DNA of 6,272 nt from Saprospiraceae bacterium (GTDB lineage: Bacteria; Bacteroidota; Bacteroidia; Chitinophagales; Saprospiraceae). The notes below the pieces were generated by a model. It was not told the origin of the DNA and did no database searches. It saw only the letters and a list, made by a program, of their open reading frames with translations. Within the stretch, counting starts at the first letter, position 1. Each line of letters begins with the position of its first letter. Location of the stretch: NCBI GenBank assembly GCA_947441325.1, contig CANETR010000135.1, positions 1 through 6,272 of the forward strand, written 5' to 3'. The position numbers and the translations under genes are program-made. This document shows, piece after piece, positions 1 to 6,172 of this stretch.

Positions 1-1198
1 CAATCGCAAAGAAACGCGCGACATTGCAGCTTTTTTACAACAAAACGGTATTAGCGCAGGACACTATCATGCAGGACTGGCAGCAGAGCTGCGCGCAAAC
101 ATGCAGGATGCCTGGATAAAAAACCAGCTGAGGGTCATTGTAGCTACCAATGCCTTTGGAATGGGGATAGACAAACCCGATGTCAGATCGGTTGTACATC
201 TTACCCTGCCAGATAGCCTCGAGGCTTATTTCCAGGAAGCTGGCCGTGGTGGACGCGATGGCAATAAAGCCTATGCGGTCTTGCTATACAATCAGAGCGA
301 TCGCGAAAGGCTGGAACGAAACTATGAGTTGACTTACCCACCCTTTACTGAGGCTAAAAAAGTTTATCGTGCACTTGGAAGTTATTTTCAGCTTGCAATA
401 GGTGCAGGCCAAGGTCAAAGCTTTCAATTTGATCTGATTGACTTTTCAAAAAAATACAATCTAGATCCGCCTCAAGTCTTGCCCTGTCTGAAAATTTTAA
501 ATCATGCAGGCTATCTTGAATTTTCGGAAGCAGTATTTCAACCATCCAGCATTCGCTTTCTGATGGACAATACCCAACTCTACGATTATTATCTTAGAAA
601 TCCTAAATCAGAAAAGCTCATCAAACTTATCATGAGAAGCAGTCAGGGTGCATTCAATCATGATGTCATCATCAGGGAAGATCAACTTTCAAAAACTTTG
701 AACTTGCCCTTGAAGCTTATCAGTGAAATGCTAATGAAACTTCATCAGGAAAATATTTTAGCTTACCGCCCTCAAACAGAACTGCCCTTTATCAGCTATT
801 TGCTTGAACGTCAAGATGCAGATCAATTGATTTTTGATAAAAGTAAATATGATTTCCTGAAAAAGCGGGCAAAATACCGAATGGATGAATCGCTGCACTA
901 TGCCGAAACAATCGATTGCCGCAGCAGAATGCTATTGGAATATTTCGATGAAAAAAATGCTAAAAAATGCGGTAAATGCGATGTCTGTACTGGCAGGCAT
1001 GATTCCCCCACAACAGCCGAAAGAACAGAAATAAGCAATCAGCTAAAAATTATATTACAGGAAAATCCACAAACTTCCAGGCAGTTGATTGGGCAATTTC
1101 CTTCCAACAAAACCAATAAGATTGTCAAAGTGTTGGACTTTCTTATTGACAACGAATATGTTGTAAAAAAAGAAAACAATATTCTACACTGGAATTAA
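1..1198 (+). CDS. recQ: RecQ-family ATP-dependent DNA helicase, 5'-truncated by window edge
   Basis: This is a superfamily 2 3'-5' DNA helicase acting in recombination and replication-fork repair. The frame is open from base 2, so the ATG at 101 is internal; 398 residues are visible, and related proteins of about 630 residues suggest the N-terminal ATPase half (Walker A, DExH) lies outside. Seen: motif V, VATNAFGMGIDKPDVR, near bases 140-190; motif VI, QEAGRGGRDG, at 233-262, with its arginine fingers; a four-cysteine zinc site C-X16-C-X2-C-X2-C at codons 917, 968, 977 and 986, followed by about 65 residues that look like a small winged helix ending at HWN. About 220 residues separate motif VI from the first cysteine, against only a few dozen in E. 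coli RecQ, and no HRDC domain follows. This matches what I recall of the shorter Bacteroidota RecQ type. The gene converges on the thioesterase gene, and their stop codons overlap. Confidence 0.95.
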   Translation, partial: NRKETRDIAAFLQQNGISAGHYHAGLAAELRANMQDAWIKNQLRVIVATNAFGMGIDKPDVRSVVHLTLPDSLEAYFQEAGRGGRDGNKAYAVLLYNQSDRERLERNYELTYPPFTEAKKVYRALGSYFQLAIGAGQGQSFQFDLIDFSKKYNLDPPQVLPCLKILNHAGYLEFSEAVFQPSSIRFLMDNTQLYDYYLRNPKSEKLIKLIMRSSQGAFNHDVIIREDQLSKTLNLPLKLISEMLMKLHQENILAYRPQTELPFISYLLERQDADQLIFDKSKYDFLKKRAKYRMDESLHYAETIDCRSRMLLEYFDEKNAKKCGKCDVCTGRHDSPTTAERTEISNQLKIILQENPQTSRQLIGQFPSNKTNKIVKVLDFLIDNEYVVKKENNILHWN

Positions 1199-1653
1199 AG
1201 AAAACGGTAGTACTCCTGCCCCACCCATTCAAAATCTGTGTGACGGGGTAATTGATGAATCACCGCTTCTATCACTTCGGCAGAGGGTTCAATTACTTTG
1301 CGGGATTGCATATCAATCCAGGTGCCATCAATAATGACTTTTGCGGCTGTTTTTCCATTTTCTTTCGATATTGTTTGTACGATTGTGTACCTGCTGTAAT
1401 CCTTTGTGGATTTTAAAAGTTCGACACTGATGCTGATTTTCTCGTGCATGTGCAATTCTCTGATATAGGTACTTTGTTCTCTAAGCAAAACTGCACCTAA
1501 ACCCATGCCTGCCAATCTCGTGAGCGAATAACCCATTTCGTTGAAAAAACTGATGCGTGCATGTGCGGCATATTGGCTATAACTCGTATGCCGCATGTGC
1601 TGATTGGGATCCATATCGGCCCAAATAACTTCTACCTCTTTTTTGTAAGACAT
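1195..1653 (-). CDS. Acyl-CoA thioesterase, 4HBT hotdog-fold family
   Basis: This is a 152-residue cytoplasmic protein expected to hydrolyse an acyl-CoA thioester; the substrate cannot be told from sequence. The family signature is near the N-terminus: WADMDPNQHMRHTSY at residues 11-25, followed by the long helix QYAAHARISFFNEMGY. Asp15, in the DP pair, aligns with the catalytic aspartate (Asp17) of Pseudomonas 4-hydroxybenzoyl-CoA thioesterase, and His19 sits where many relatives have the GH of the loop. The length is typical of single-domain 4HBT enzymes, and there is no signal peptide or membrane segment. The start ATG is the only one placing the signature at the usual distance from the N-terminus. 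No Shine-Dalgarno is present, as usual in Bacteroidota. The gene is divergent from the haem protein gene. Its last codon and stop overlap the recQ stop. Candidate roles include fatty acid or menaquinone-precursor thioester cleavage, but this is only family-level inference. Confidence 0.9.
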   Translation of the reverse strand: MSYKKEVEVIWADMDPNQHMRHTSYSQYAAHARISFFNEMGYSLTRLAGMGLGAVLLREQSTYIRELHMHEKISISVELLKSTKDYSRYTIVQTISKENGKTAAKVIIDGTWIDMQSRKVIEPSAEVIEAVIHQLPRHTDFEWVGQEYYRFL

Positions 1654-1712
1654 AATTTGTCAAAGATTTTCAAAATTCAAACACAATAAATTTCTATCGT
1701 AAAATAAATAAT

Positions 1713-1791
1713 CACTGTAAATTTGATACAATCAATTGCTTAACAAGTGTGATATATATCAGCAATATTAAATTTATTTGATTTTACAGTG
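1713..1791. repeat. Inverted repeat, 9-bp arms, in the divergent gap
   Basis: CACTGTAAA at 1713-1721 is the exact reverse complement of TTTACAGTG at 1783-1791, with 61 bases between. The match continues weakly on the inner side (TT against AT). The right arm lies inside the spacer of the promoter of the haem protein gene. Two copies of one sequence in a regulatory gap could be binding sites for a repressor that loops the DNA. Chance is also possible, because the gap is very AT-rich. Confidence 0.4.
1748..1763. promoter_or_regulatory. Possible Crp/Fnr-family activator site
   Basis: A perfect 12-bp palindrome, TGATATATATCA, occupies 1750-1761. Read with its flanks it matches the Crp consensus TGTGA-N6-TCACA at 8 of 10 positions, and the Fnr consensus TTGAT-N4-ATCAA at 8 of 10. 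Its centre at 1755.5 is about 59 bases upstream of the start site inferred from the promoter at 1777-1808, close to the -61.5 typical of class I Crp activation. The central run of alternating A and T makes a chance palindrome easy, so this is only a candidate. Confidence 0.3.
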
Positions 1792-1808
1792 TAAAGAAAC
1801 TATTTTTG
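1777..1808 (+). promoter_or_regulatory. Bacteroidota-type promoter for the haem-binding protein gene
   Basis: TTTG at 1777-1780 fits the -33 element of Bacteroidota sigma factors, and TATTTTTG at 1801-1808 matches the -7 element TAnnTTTG at every fixed position. The spacer is 20 bp, in the accepted range. The transcript should start near 1814, giving a leader of about 15 bases before the ATG at 1830. This placement rules out the in-frame TTG at 1806 as the start codon, because it lies inside the -7 element. Confidence 0.7.
1783..1795. promoter_or_regulatory. Palindrome in promoter spacer, possible operator
   Basis: TTTACA-G-TGTAAA at 1783-1795 is a perfect 6-bp inverted repeat around one central base. 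It sits between the -33 and -7 elements of the promoter at 1777-1808, where a bound repressor would block RNA polymerase. No regulator is encoded nearby and I do not recognise the site as belonging to a known family. Confidence 0.3.
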
Positions 1809-1829
1809 CAATACAAAAAATATATCATC

Positions 1830-2345
1830 ATGAAAAAATATACTAGATGGATCGGCTTAGGCCTAATTATTCTGTTGTTCATACTTCAGTTTTTTCAAAT
1901 AAACAAAACCAATCCAAAGGTTAAACCAGAAGAAGATTTTCTTGCGATTAATAAAACAGAAGCATCGACTGCTAAACTCATCAAAGATGCCTGTTACGAC
2001 TGTCACAGTTACGAAACCAAATATCCATTTTATACCTATGTTGTTCCACTTTCCTGGTGGATAAACAATCATATTGTAAATGGAAGAAAAGAAATGAATT
2101 TCTCGATCTGGGCAACTTACAGTGCAAAAAAAGCTGACCATAAGCTCGTAGAATCGGCAGAAATGGTTTTGGAGAAAAAAATGCCTTTAAAATCATATTT
2201 AATTGCGCATAGCGAAGCCAAACTGAGTCCTGAACAGCAAAAACAACTAAGCGACTATTTCAATAGCCTCAGAACATCCGGTTCTGAAAAGGCAGATAGC
2301 GGAGCTAAAAATGAAAAGCAGGAGGATGAAGAGGATGAAGAATAA
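1830..2345 (+). CDS. Membrane-anchored haem-binding domain protein (CXXCH, haem_bd type)
   Basis: This 171-residue protein has an N-terminal hydrophobic stretch at residues 8-22 after MKKYTRW, which should act as an uncleaved anchor or signal, leaving the rest in the periplasm. CYDCH at 55-59 is a single c-type haem attachment motif. It is followed by SYETKYPFYTYVVPLSWW and NNHI, a pattern I recognise from the haem_bd family (PF14376) of Bacteroidota. MPLKSY at 118-123 may supply the distal Met ligand, and His81 or His127 are alternatives. The last 12 residues are very acidic (KNEKQEDEEDEE), which is not part of the family core. The family's electron partner is unknown. I chose the ATG at 1830 over an upstream in-frame TTG at 1806, because the TTG lies in the promoter. 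The gene is transcribed alone, between its own promoter and the terminator at 2371. Covalent haem attachment would need cytochrome c maturation genes located elsewhere. Confidence 0.88.
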   Translation: MKKYTRWIGLGLIILLFILQFFQINKTNPKVKPEEDFLAINKTEASTAKLIKDACYDCHSYETKYPFYTYVVPLSWWINNHIVNGRKEMNFSIWATYSAKKADHKLVESAEMVLEKKMPLKSYLIAHSEAKLSPEQQKQLSDYFNSLRTSGSEKADSGAKNEKQEDEEDEE

Positions 2346-2370
2346 TATATATTCTATGACTAAATAACAG

Positions 2371-2412
2371 AAAAGGGTTGCAGACATTTGATATATGTTG
2401 CAACCCTTTTTT
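2371..2412. terminator. Bidirectional rho-independent terminator
   Basis: AAAAGGGTTGCA at 2371-2382 pairs perfectly with TGCAACCCTTTT at 2399-2410. After a single bulged G at 2383 the stem continues as ACAT (2384-2387) with ATGT (2395-2398), leaving a 7-base loop. On the + strand a T run (2407-2412) follows the GC-rich part, and on the - strand the AAAA at 2371-2374 gives UUUU. It lies between the stop of the haem protein gene and the stop of the convergent vWA gene, so it probably serves both. Confidence 0.9.
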
Positions 2413-2440
2413 ATTCACTTTAATTACACTATTCTACTTT

Positions 2441-4720
2441 TTATTCATAGACTTCAAAAATTTCATTGTCCATCATAAATCTTACATTTCTACCCAAAGC
2501 TAAGAAGTCGTTTGCCCCTTCTTTTTGCATCAGTTTAAAATATTCCTGAGAGTTAAATTTTACTCGATTGGTTTTCAAATTGTTGTTTTCAGCAGCATTG
2601 AGTGCAATATTTGCATCGAGCCAATTATTACTGTTCTGGTACACTGCCCTGCCCCTTACATTACTGATAGATTCGCCAAGGTTGTGGCTTTCGCCGCTCT
2701 TATCCTTGTAAACAAGCCTTTCTTCTCCCTGTTTTGTGGCAGATATGTTCTCGACCTTGTTCATTTCCTGCAACTCTTTGCTGGCCTGTACTCCAGCCTT
2801 TCCGCTCTTTCTGGCATCGGATCTTGAATTTATAGTTACCTGTACTTCTTCAAGCTGTAAATCGCTTTTAATTTGAGGTGCATTCAGGGCTCTGGGGCGA
2901 AGTAACTGATCGTCGGTTCTGACTCGGTTATTATTTGCCGCAATGGCCTCATCTTCCAGGATAAGATAGCTGGTATAAGGCGTAATGATACCATGTTTTT
3001 TAGCCAGGCGAACTACCTCATCGACCAATTCTTTATTTTCGCCGTGTAAACGGATTTGATCCAACAAATAGCCTACTGCTCTCGATGCCCAAAGGCTGGG
3101 AATAAAGCTATGACGGGTTTGCTCTTTTTCAAAATTCAGCTCATAGGTAAATTTCATTTCCTGCCCATTTACCTTACCACTCAGTGTCAGTACAGATTTG
3201 CCGCTGCCATCATAACGCCCCATCAGGCTTAGCGTACCGCCTTTGAAAATATCGGGCAATTCTTTGTGGTACACATCAGAAACTCCAATGGCTTTATCGA
3301 AACTTATTTTCACATCAGTCAATACTGGAGAAGATGCTTTTTCGTAAAAATCCGATACTTTGATTTCGATATCTTCATCCTCCAACACATAAGCTCTGTG
3401 CCCACGAGTCATTTCGGTCATTTTATCAAGCAGGTGTGTATTGAGATCGGTACCGATACCAAAGGTAAATATGCGGATGTTGTTTTTGTTAAGCCCTTTA
3501 ATTTTACTTAAGAGTGCCTCCTCCTGAGTTTCGCCAATTGTTGGTTTACCATCGGTCATAAAAATGATGAAGAATGGTCTATCTGATTTTGTTTTCTGAG
3601 ATGACAATGCCAATTGAATAGCCTCATCGATATTTGTACCACCAATGGCCTTCAGTGCATCAATTCTTTCAATTGCCTTCTTCTTATTTTCAGCGTTAAA
3701 TTCACTGACTTCACCAAAAAGCGGACTGGCCTCAGTTGAAAAAGGTATCAGTTCGAAGCGGTCACCCTGATTAAGGTTTTCGATACAGAATTTCAAAGCC
3801 TTTTTGGCCTGATCCATTTTCTTATCCGACATGGAGCCCGATTTATCCATAACGAAAACAATATCTTTCTGAACGATTTCTTTAGCCTCGCCAAGACCCG
3901 GACTGATATTCAGAAAGAAATAACCATCCTCTTTGGACTCTTTAAAGTTCAGCATTGAAAATCCGAATTTTGCATTATCCATATTGTAATACAATTCGAA
4001 ATCGCGATCTGGACGTACATTTTTAATTTCAAAACCGACAGTGGCATTTTTATCGCCTTTTCTGATTATTTCGCTCTCATGCGAAGGACAGTAAACAGTT
4101 TTGATTTTAGAACTGCCTTCAATGCTCACGCGCATGCTGAGATTATTCAATGGTTTTGCCGAATACTTGGCAGTATTGAGCGGAAAACTATAGGAAATTG
4201 TGCCATTATCTTTCTGTAAGGTCTCCGAATAAGTTAGTTGTATTCTTTGTTCCGAATTTGGCTCTATCGGAAAGATACGTACCCGGAACATACCCCTGTT
4301 GTAATACTCGAGCAGAGCAGGATCCTGAGCCCTTCTAACTATCTGTTCGTAAATTTCACGCGCCTTAGTTGCGTCCAACAATTCAGCTTCCTGCATCTTA
4401 CCATTTATATTCATGGTGAATTTTGAAATAACCACATCTTTTGGGACAGGGAAAAGGAAATAAGCCTCCAGTCTGCGCCCGGTAGGATTAAAAAACACCT
4501 GCTCGATAGTAGTTGTAGCTGTCTGATCAAAAATTTTGGTATCAATCTTTGTAGATCTTGACTCCAAAGGGAATAATGCAGGATTCACCTGCCCAGGTCT
4601 TAACTGAAGATTATTCGGGTTGGAATGAGCATCGGGCATAACAATTAGGAAGCCACCTGCAAATGTCTTTGCACTTAAGAGGAGGAGCGTTAATAAGCTC
4701 AAAAGTTTGTAGAATTTCAT
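2441..4720 (-). CDS. Secreted VIT and vWA domain protein (inter-alpha-trypsin-inhibitor heavy-chain-like)
   Basis: This 759-residue protein has a signal peptide, hydrophobic at residues 5-17 with probable cleavage after KTFA (residue 21). A VIT domain spans about 50-170 (EAYFLFPVPKDVVISKF, then ATKAREIYEQ and FRVRIFPIEPNSEQRI). A von Willebrand A domain spans about 285-465 with a complete metal-ion-dependent adhesion site: DKSGS at 292-296, Thr362 in GGTNI, and Asp390 in TDG. A C-terminal helical and strand region carries the conserved GIITPYTSYLILED (577-590). A hydrophilic linker rich in Ser, Asn, Lys and Glu fills about 600-720, and a closing motif, FLALGRNVRFMMDNEIFEV, ends the chain. Such proteins bind a protein ligand through Mg or Ca at the MIDAS, but the ligand of bacterial members is generally unknown. 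No LPXTG signal, lipobox, C-terminal membrane helix or evident type IX sorting domain is seen, so a periplasmic or released location is likely. The gene stands alone, ending at a shared terminator. Confidence 0.92.
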   Translation of the reverse strand: MKFYKLLSLLTLLLLSAKTFAGGFLIVMPDAHSNPNNLQLRPGQVNPALFPLESRSTKIDTKIFDQTATTTIEQVFFNPTGRRLEAYFLFPVPKDVVISKFTMNINGKMQEAELLDATKAREIYEQIVRRAQDPALLEYYNRGMFRVRIFPIEPNSEQRIQLTYSETLQKDNGTISYSFPLNTAKYSAKPLNNLSMRVSIEGSSKIKTVYCPSHESEIIRKGDKNATVGFEIKNVRPDRDFELYYNMDNAKFGFSMLNFKESKEDGYFFLNISPGLGEAKEIVQKDIVFVMDKSGSMSDKKMDQAKKALKFCIENLNQGDRFELIPFSTEASPLFGEVSEFNAENKKKAIERIDALKAIGGTNIDEAIQLALSSQKTKSDRPFFIIFMTDGKPTIGETQEEALLSKIKGLNKNNIRIFTFGIGTDLNTHLLDKMTEMTRGHRAYVLEDEDIEIKVSDFYEKASSPVLTDVKISFDKAIGVSDVYHKELPDIFKGGTLSLMGRYDGSGKSVLTLSGKVNGQEMKFTYELNFEKEQTRHSFIPSLWASRAVGYLLDQIRLHGENKELVDEVVRLAKKHGIITPYTSYLILEDEAIAANNNRVRTDDQLLRPRALNAPQIKSDLQLEEVQVTINSRSDARKSGKAGVQASKELQEMNKVENISATKQGEERLVYKDKSGESHNLGESISNVRGRAVYQNSNNWLDANIALNAAENNNLKTNRVKFNSQEYFKLMQKEGANDFLALGRNVRFMMDNEIFEVYE

Positions 4721-4894
4721 ATCAGTTTATTTTTCTGAAAATATTGTTTGATATCTGATAAGATGCCCTTTTTATTTTTTTGGTGCAAGCCAAACTAATT
4801 TTTGTCATTTTTTTTATGTTATTGTTTTCTTAACATTGTAGATAATTAAATAACGGCTCTCAATATTTTAAACATTCAATCAACTGCTGATACA
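4721..4894. other. AT-rich divergent intergenic region
   Basis: These 174 bases separate the starts of the vWA gene (-) and the unrecognised secreted protein gene (+), so both promoters should lie here. I found only imperfect -7 elements: TAACATTG at 4831-4838 on the + strand (one mismatch to TAnnTTTG, but with the nearest TTG 26 bases upstream, too far) and TTAGTTTG read on the - strand at 4798-4791 (one mismatch, no upstream TTG at the proper spacing). T-rich runs at 4768-4781 and 4799-4815 are conspicuous. No hairpin, RNA gene or small coding frame is apparent. Confidence 0.5.
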
Positions 4895-5653
4895 ATGAAA
4901 TTATTCTCAATCCTAGGCTTATGCCTTTTATTTTTCGATGCGCTTTGGGGGCAAAAAATGAAACTGGACAACAACAAACTCTATATCGACGATGAATATT
5001 GCTGCAATGTCACAGAAAAAGCTACAAAAACTGGCCACAATTCTATATATATAAATGGGCTAGATGGCAAAAAATGGATGGAAGCACATTATTTTAGCCT
5101 CTATCAAAATGACTCCATCGTAAAAGCTTATAAACTGACATTTTATCCCCAAAACCGTTGTGTATATTACAAAGAGGGCATGGAATTAAAAAAAACGCTC
5201 TGTTTGCAACTCGTAAAGTCTGGAGCAATTACTAAGACGGGAAGCTATGATAAGGGTATCGACAAATTTGAGCAAAACTTTGGAATAAAACTTCCTAAAC
5301 TAAAAGAAACGCCAAAAAAGCCCGACGGGAAATATAAAACAACGCTAGTTGAAAGAGACAGGAATGCCGCTATTTTTGTAACAAACGGCTTGATAAAACA
5401 GGATTTTAAACTGATTGGCACATTCAAAGAAGCAGTTTTAACAAAAAATGATAGCGCCTTTATACAAATTACATTTTTGGATATCAAAGGCGTAGAAATC
5501 GCTAAGGCAAGTTTTGAGCAAAAAAATGCTGAGACCGCAATTTTAAATATTTATAATTTAAAAGAACCAATGACTGTTAATCTCAATAAAGGAGATAGCG
5601 ATATGAAAGTAGAGGAAATTGTAAAACAGCTGATATTCTTAAAGGAACTCTAA
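4895..5653 (+). CDS. Unrecognised secreted protein, two-part, 252 residues
   Basis: I do not recognise a family. The N-terminus is a signal peptide (hydrophobic at residues 4-14, probable cleavage between Gly19 and Gln20 in ALWGQ), so the protein is exported. Cys10 is inside the hydrophobic core and does not form a proper lipobox. The mature chain looks like two parts joined by a basic, proline-containing linker at about 133-147 (LPKLKETPKKPDGK). The first part (20-112) holds all four mature cysteines, an adjacent pair at 36-37 and singles at 89 and 103, which could form two disulphides. The second part (148-252) has no cysteine and is rich in alternating hydrophobic residues suggesting beta strands, ending in a predicted helix KVEEIVKQLIFLKEL. 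The codon pattern and AT content resemble the neighbours. The start ATG is the only one that places the signal peptide correctly. The gene is followed at once by a terminator and has no co-directional neighbour, so context does not suggest a role. Confidence 0.82.
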   Translation: MKLFSILGLCLLFFDALWGQKMKLDNNKLYIDDEYCCNVTEKATKTGHNSIYINGLDGKKWMEAHYFSLYQNDSIVKAYKLTFYPQNRCVYYKEGMELKKTLCLQLVKSGAITKTGSYDKGIDKFEQNFGIKLPKLKETPKKPDGKYKTTLVERDRNAAIFVTNGLIKQDFKLIGTFKEAVLTKNDSAFIQITFLDIKGVEIAKASFEQKNAETAILNIYNLKEPMTVNLNKGDSDMKVEEIVKQLIFLKEL

Positions 5654-5664
5654 AGCCATGGCAT

Positions 5665-5697
5665 AAAAAAAGCACCGAAGGAAACCAACGGTGCTTT
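5665..5697. terminator. Rho-independent terminator of rpmI-rplT, possibly bidirectional
   Basis: AAAGCACCG at 5669-5677 pairs perfectly with CGGTGCTTT at 5689-5697 around an 11-base loop, which can itself form a two-pair GG/CC step. Read on the - strand the hairpin is followed by seven Us (complement of 5665-5671), a classic terminator 20 bases past the rplT stop. On the + strand only CTTTAATATTTTT follows, so it may also end the upstream secreted-protein gene but less efficiently. Confidence 0.88.
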
Positions 5698-5716
5698 AAT
5701 ATTTTTGAAGGATTGC

Positions 5717-6061
5717 TTATTTCACAGCATCTACAATAGCTTTGAATGCAGCAGGTTCGTTTTTAGCAAGGTCTGCAAGTGCTTTGCGGTTTAGTTCCAC
5801 ATTGCCTTGAGACAACAAATGCATAAAACGTGAGTAACTTAGGCCGTGCTCGCGAACAGCAGCATTGATACGCTGTATCCACAAAGCGCGGTAATGGCGT
5901 TTTTTCTGCTTGCGACCAATAAAAGCATACTGCAAACCTTTCTCTACGGAGTGTTTGGCAGCTGTTAATACTTTAGAGCGTGCTCCAAAGTAGCCTTTGG
6001 CCATTTTCAAAACTTTTTTCCTTCTTCTTCTTGATGCTACGGAATTTACCGAACGTGGCAT
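5717..6061 (-). CDS. rplT: 50S ribosomal protein L20
   Basis: This 114-residue protein binds 23S rRNA early in assembly of the large ribosomal subunit. The whole chain follows the L20 pattern: the basic, extended N-terminal tail [19 protein letters not shown], then [19 protein letters not shown], the [19 protein letters not shown] helix, and [11 protein letters not shown] at about 94 to the C-terminal helices. The length is normal for the family. It lies 111 bases downstream of rpmI in the conserved infC-rpmI-rplT order and ends before a strong terminator, so it is the last gene of the operon. In E. coli and Bacillus, L20 represses its own operon by binding the mRNA; whether that happens here cannot be seen. 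No Shine-Dalgarno precedes the ATG; the leader just upstream is AT-rich. Confidence 0.98.
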   Translation of the reverse strand: MPRSVNSVASRRRRKKVLKMAKGYFGARSKVLTAAKHSVEKGLQYAFIGRKQKKRHYRALWIQRINAAVREHGLSYSRFMHLLSQGNVELNRKALADLAKNEPAAFKAIVDAVK

Positions 6062-6172
6062 AGTAAGTAAAAATTAAATGGTTAAATAATGGTCGGATGG
6101 GGTGCAGGTGAGAAGATAGACCCACAGCTTTTCCACGATACCGACTGTCTCATTTTTGTTAAAAATCCAGAA
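6062..6172 (-). other. rpmI-rplT spacer, possible L20-responsive leader
   Basis: This 111-base gap in the ribosomal protein operon has no reading frame and no promoter I can identify. On the mRNA strand it can form weak alternative stems: ACAG with CUGU (complement of 6145-6148 and 6124-6127), AGAC with GUCU (6147-6150 and 6118-6121), and GGUC with GACC (6119-6122 and 6091-6094). These share bases and so would compete. None is strong enough to call a regulatory RNA on its own. Confidence 0.3.

Noticed and set aside
101..103. ATG at 101 as the start of the recQ gene.
   Set aside because: The same frame is open back to base 2 and encodes residues matching the RecQ helicase C domain (FLQQNGISAGHYHAGL), so the gene continues past the left edge.
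904..990. Four-cysteine cluster in recQ as a separate ferredoxin or zinc-finger gene.
   Set aside because: It is in the same uninterrupted frame and has the C-X16-C-X2-C-X2-C spacing and YF context of the RecQ zinc-binding domain.
1661..1668. AATCTTTG on the - strand as a -7 element for the thioesterase gene.
   Set aside because: It mismatches the first T, lacks a -33 element at proper spacing, and would place the transcript start at the start codon.
1863..2196. Two - strand frames opposite the haem-binding protein gene.
   Set aside because: The + strand encodes a recognisable CXXCH domain, and the - strand products look like random low-complexity translation.
2525..2827. Open frame of 100 codons on the + strand opposite the vWA gene; similar frames at 3266-3511 and 4238-4426.
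   Set aside because: They lie antisense to a clearly recognised coding region, have no family resemblance and no start context. They are shadow frames.
4831..4838. TAACATTG as a -7 element for the secreted-protein gene.
   Set aside because: It has one mismatch, and the nearest upstream TTG is 26 bases away, outside the 17-23 range, so it is not called as a promoter.
5245..5487. Frame of 80 codons on the - strand within the unrecognised secreted protein gene.
   Set aside because: The + strand frame has a signal peptide and full-length continuity, while the antisense product has no start context or family features.
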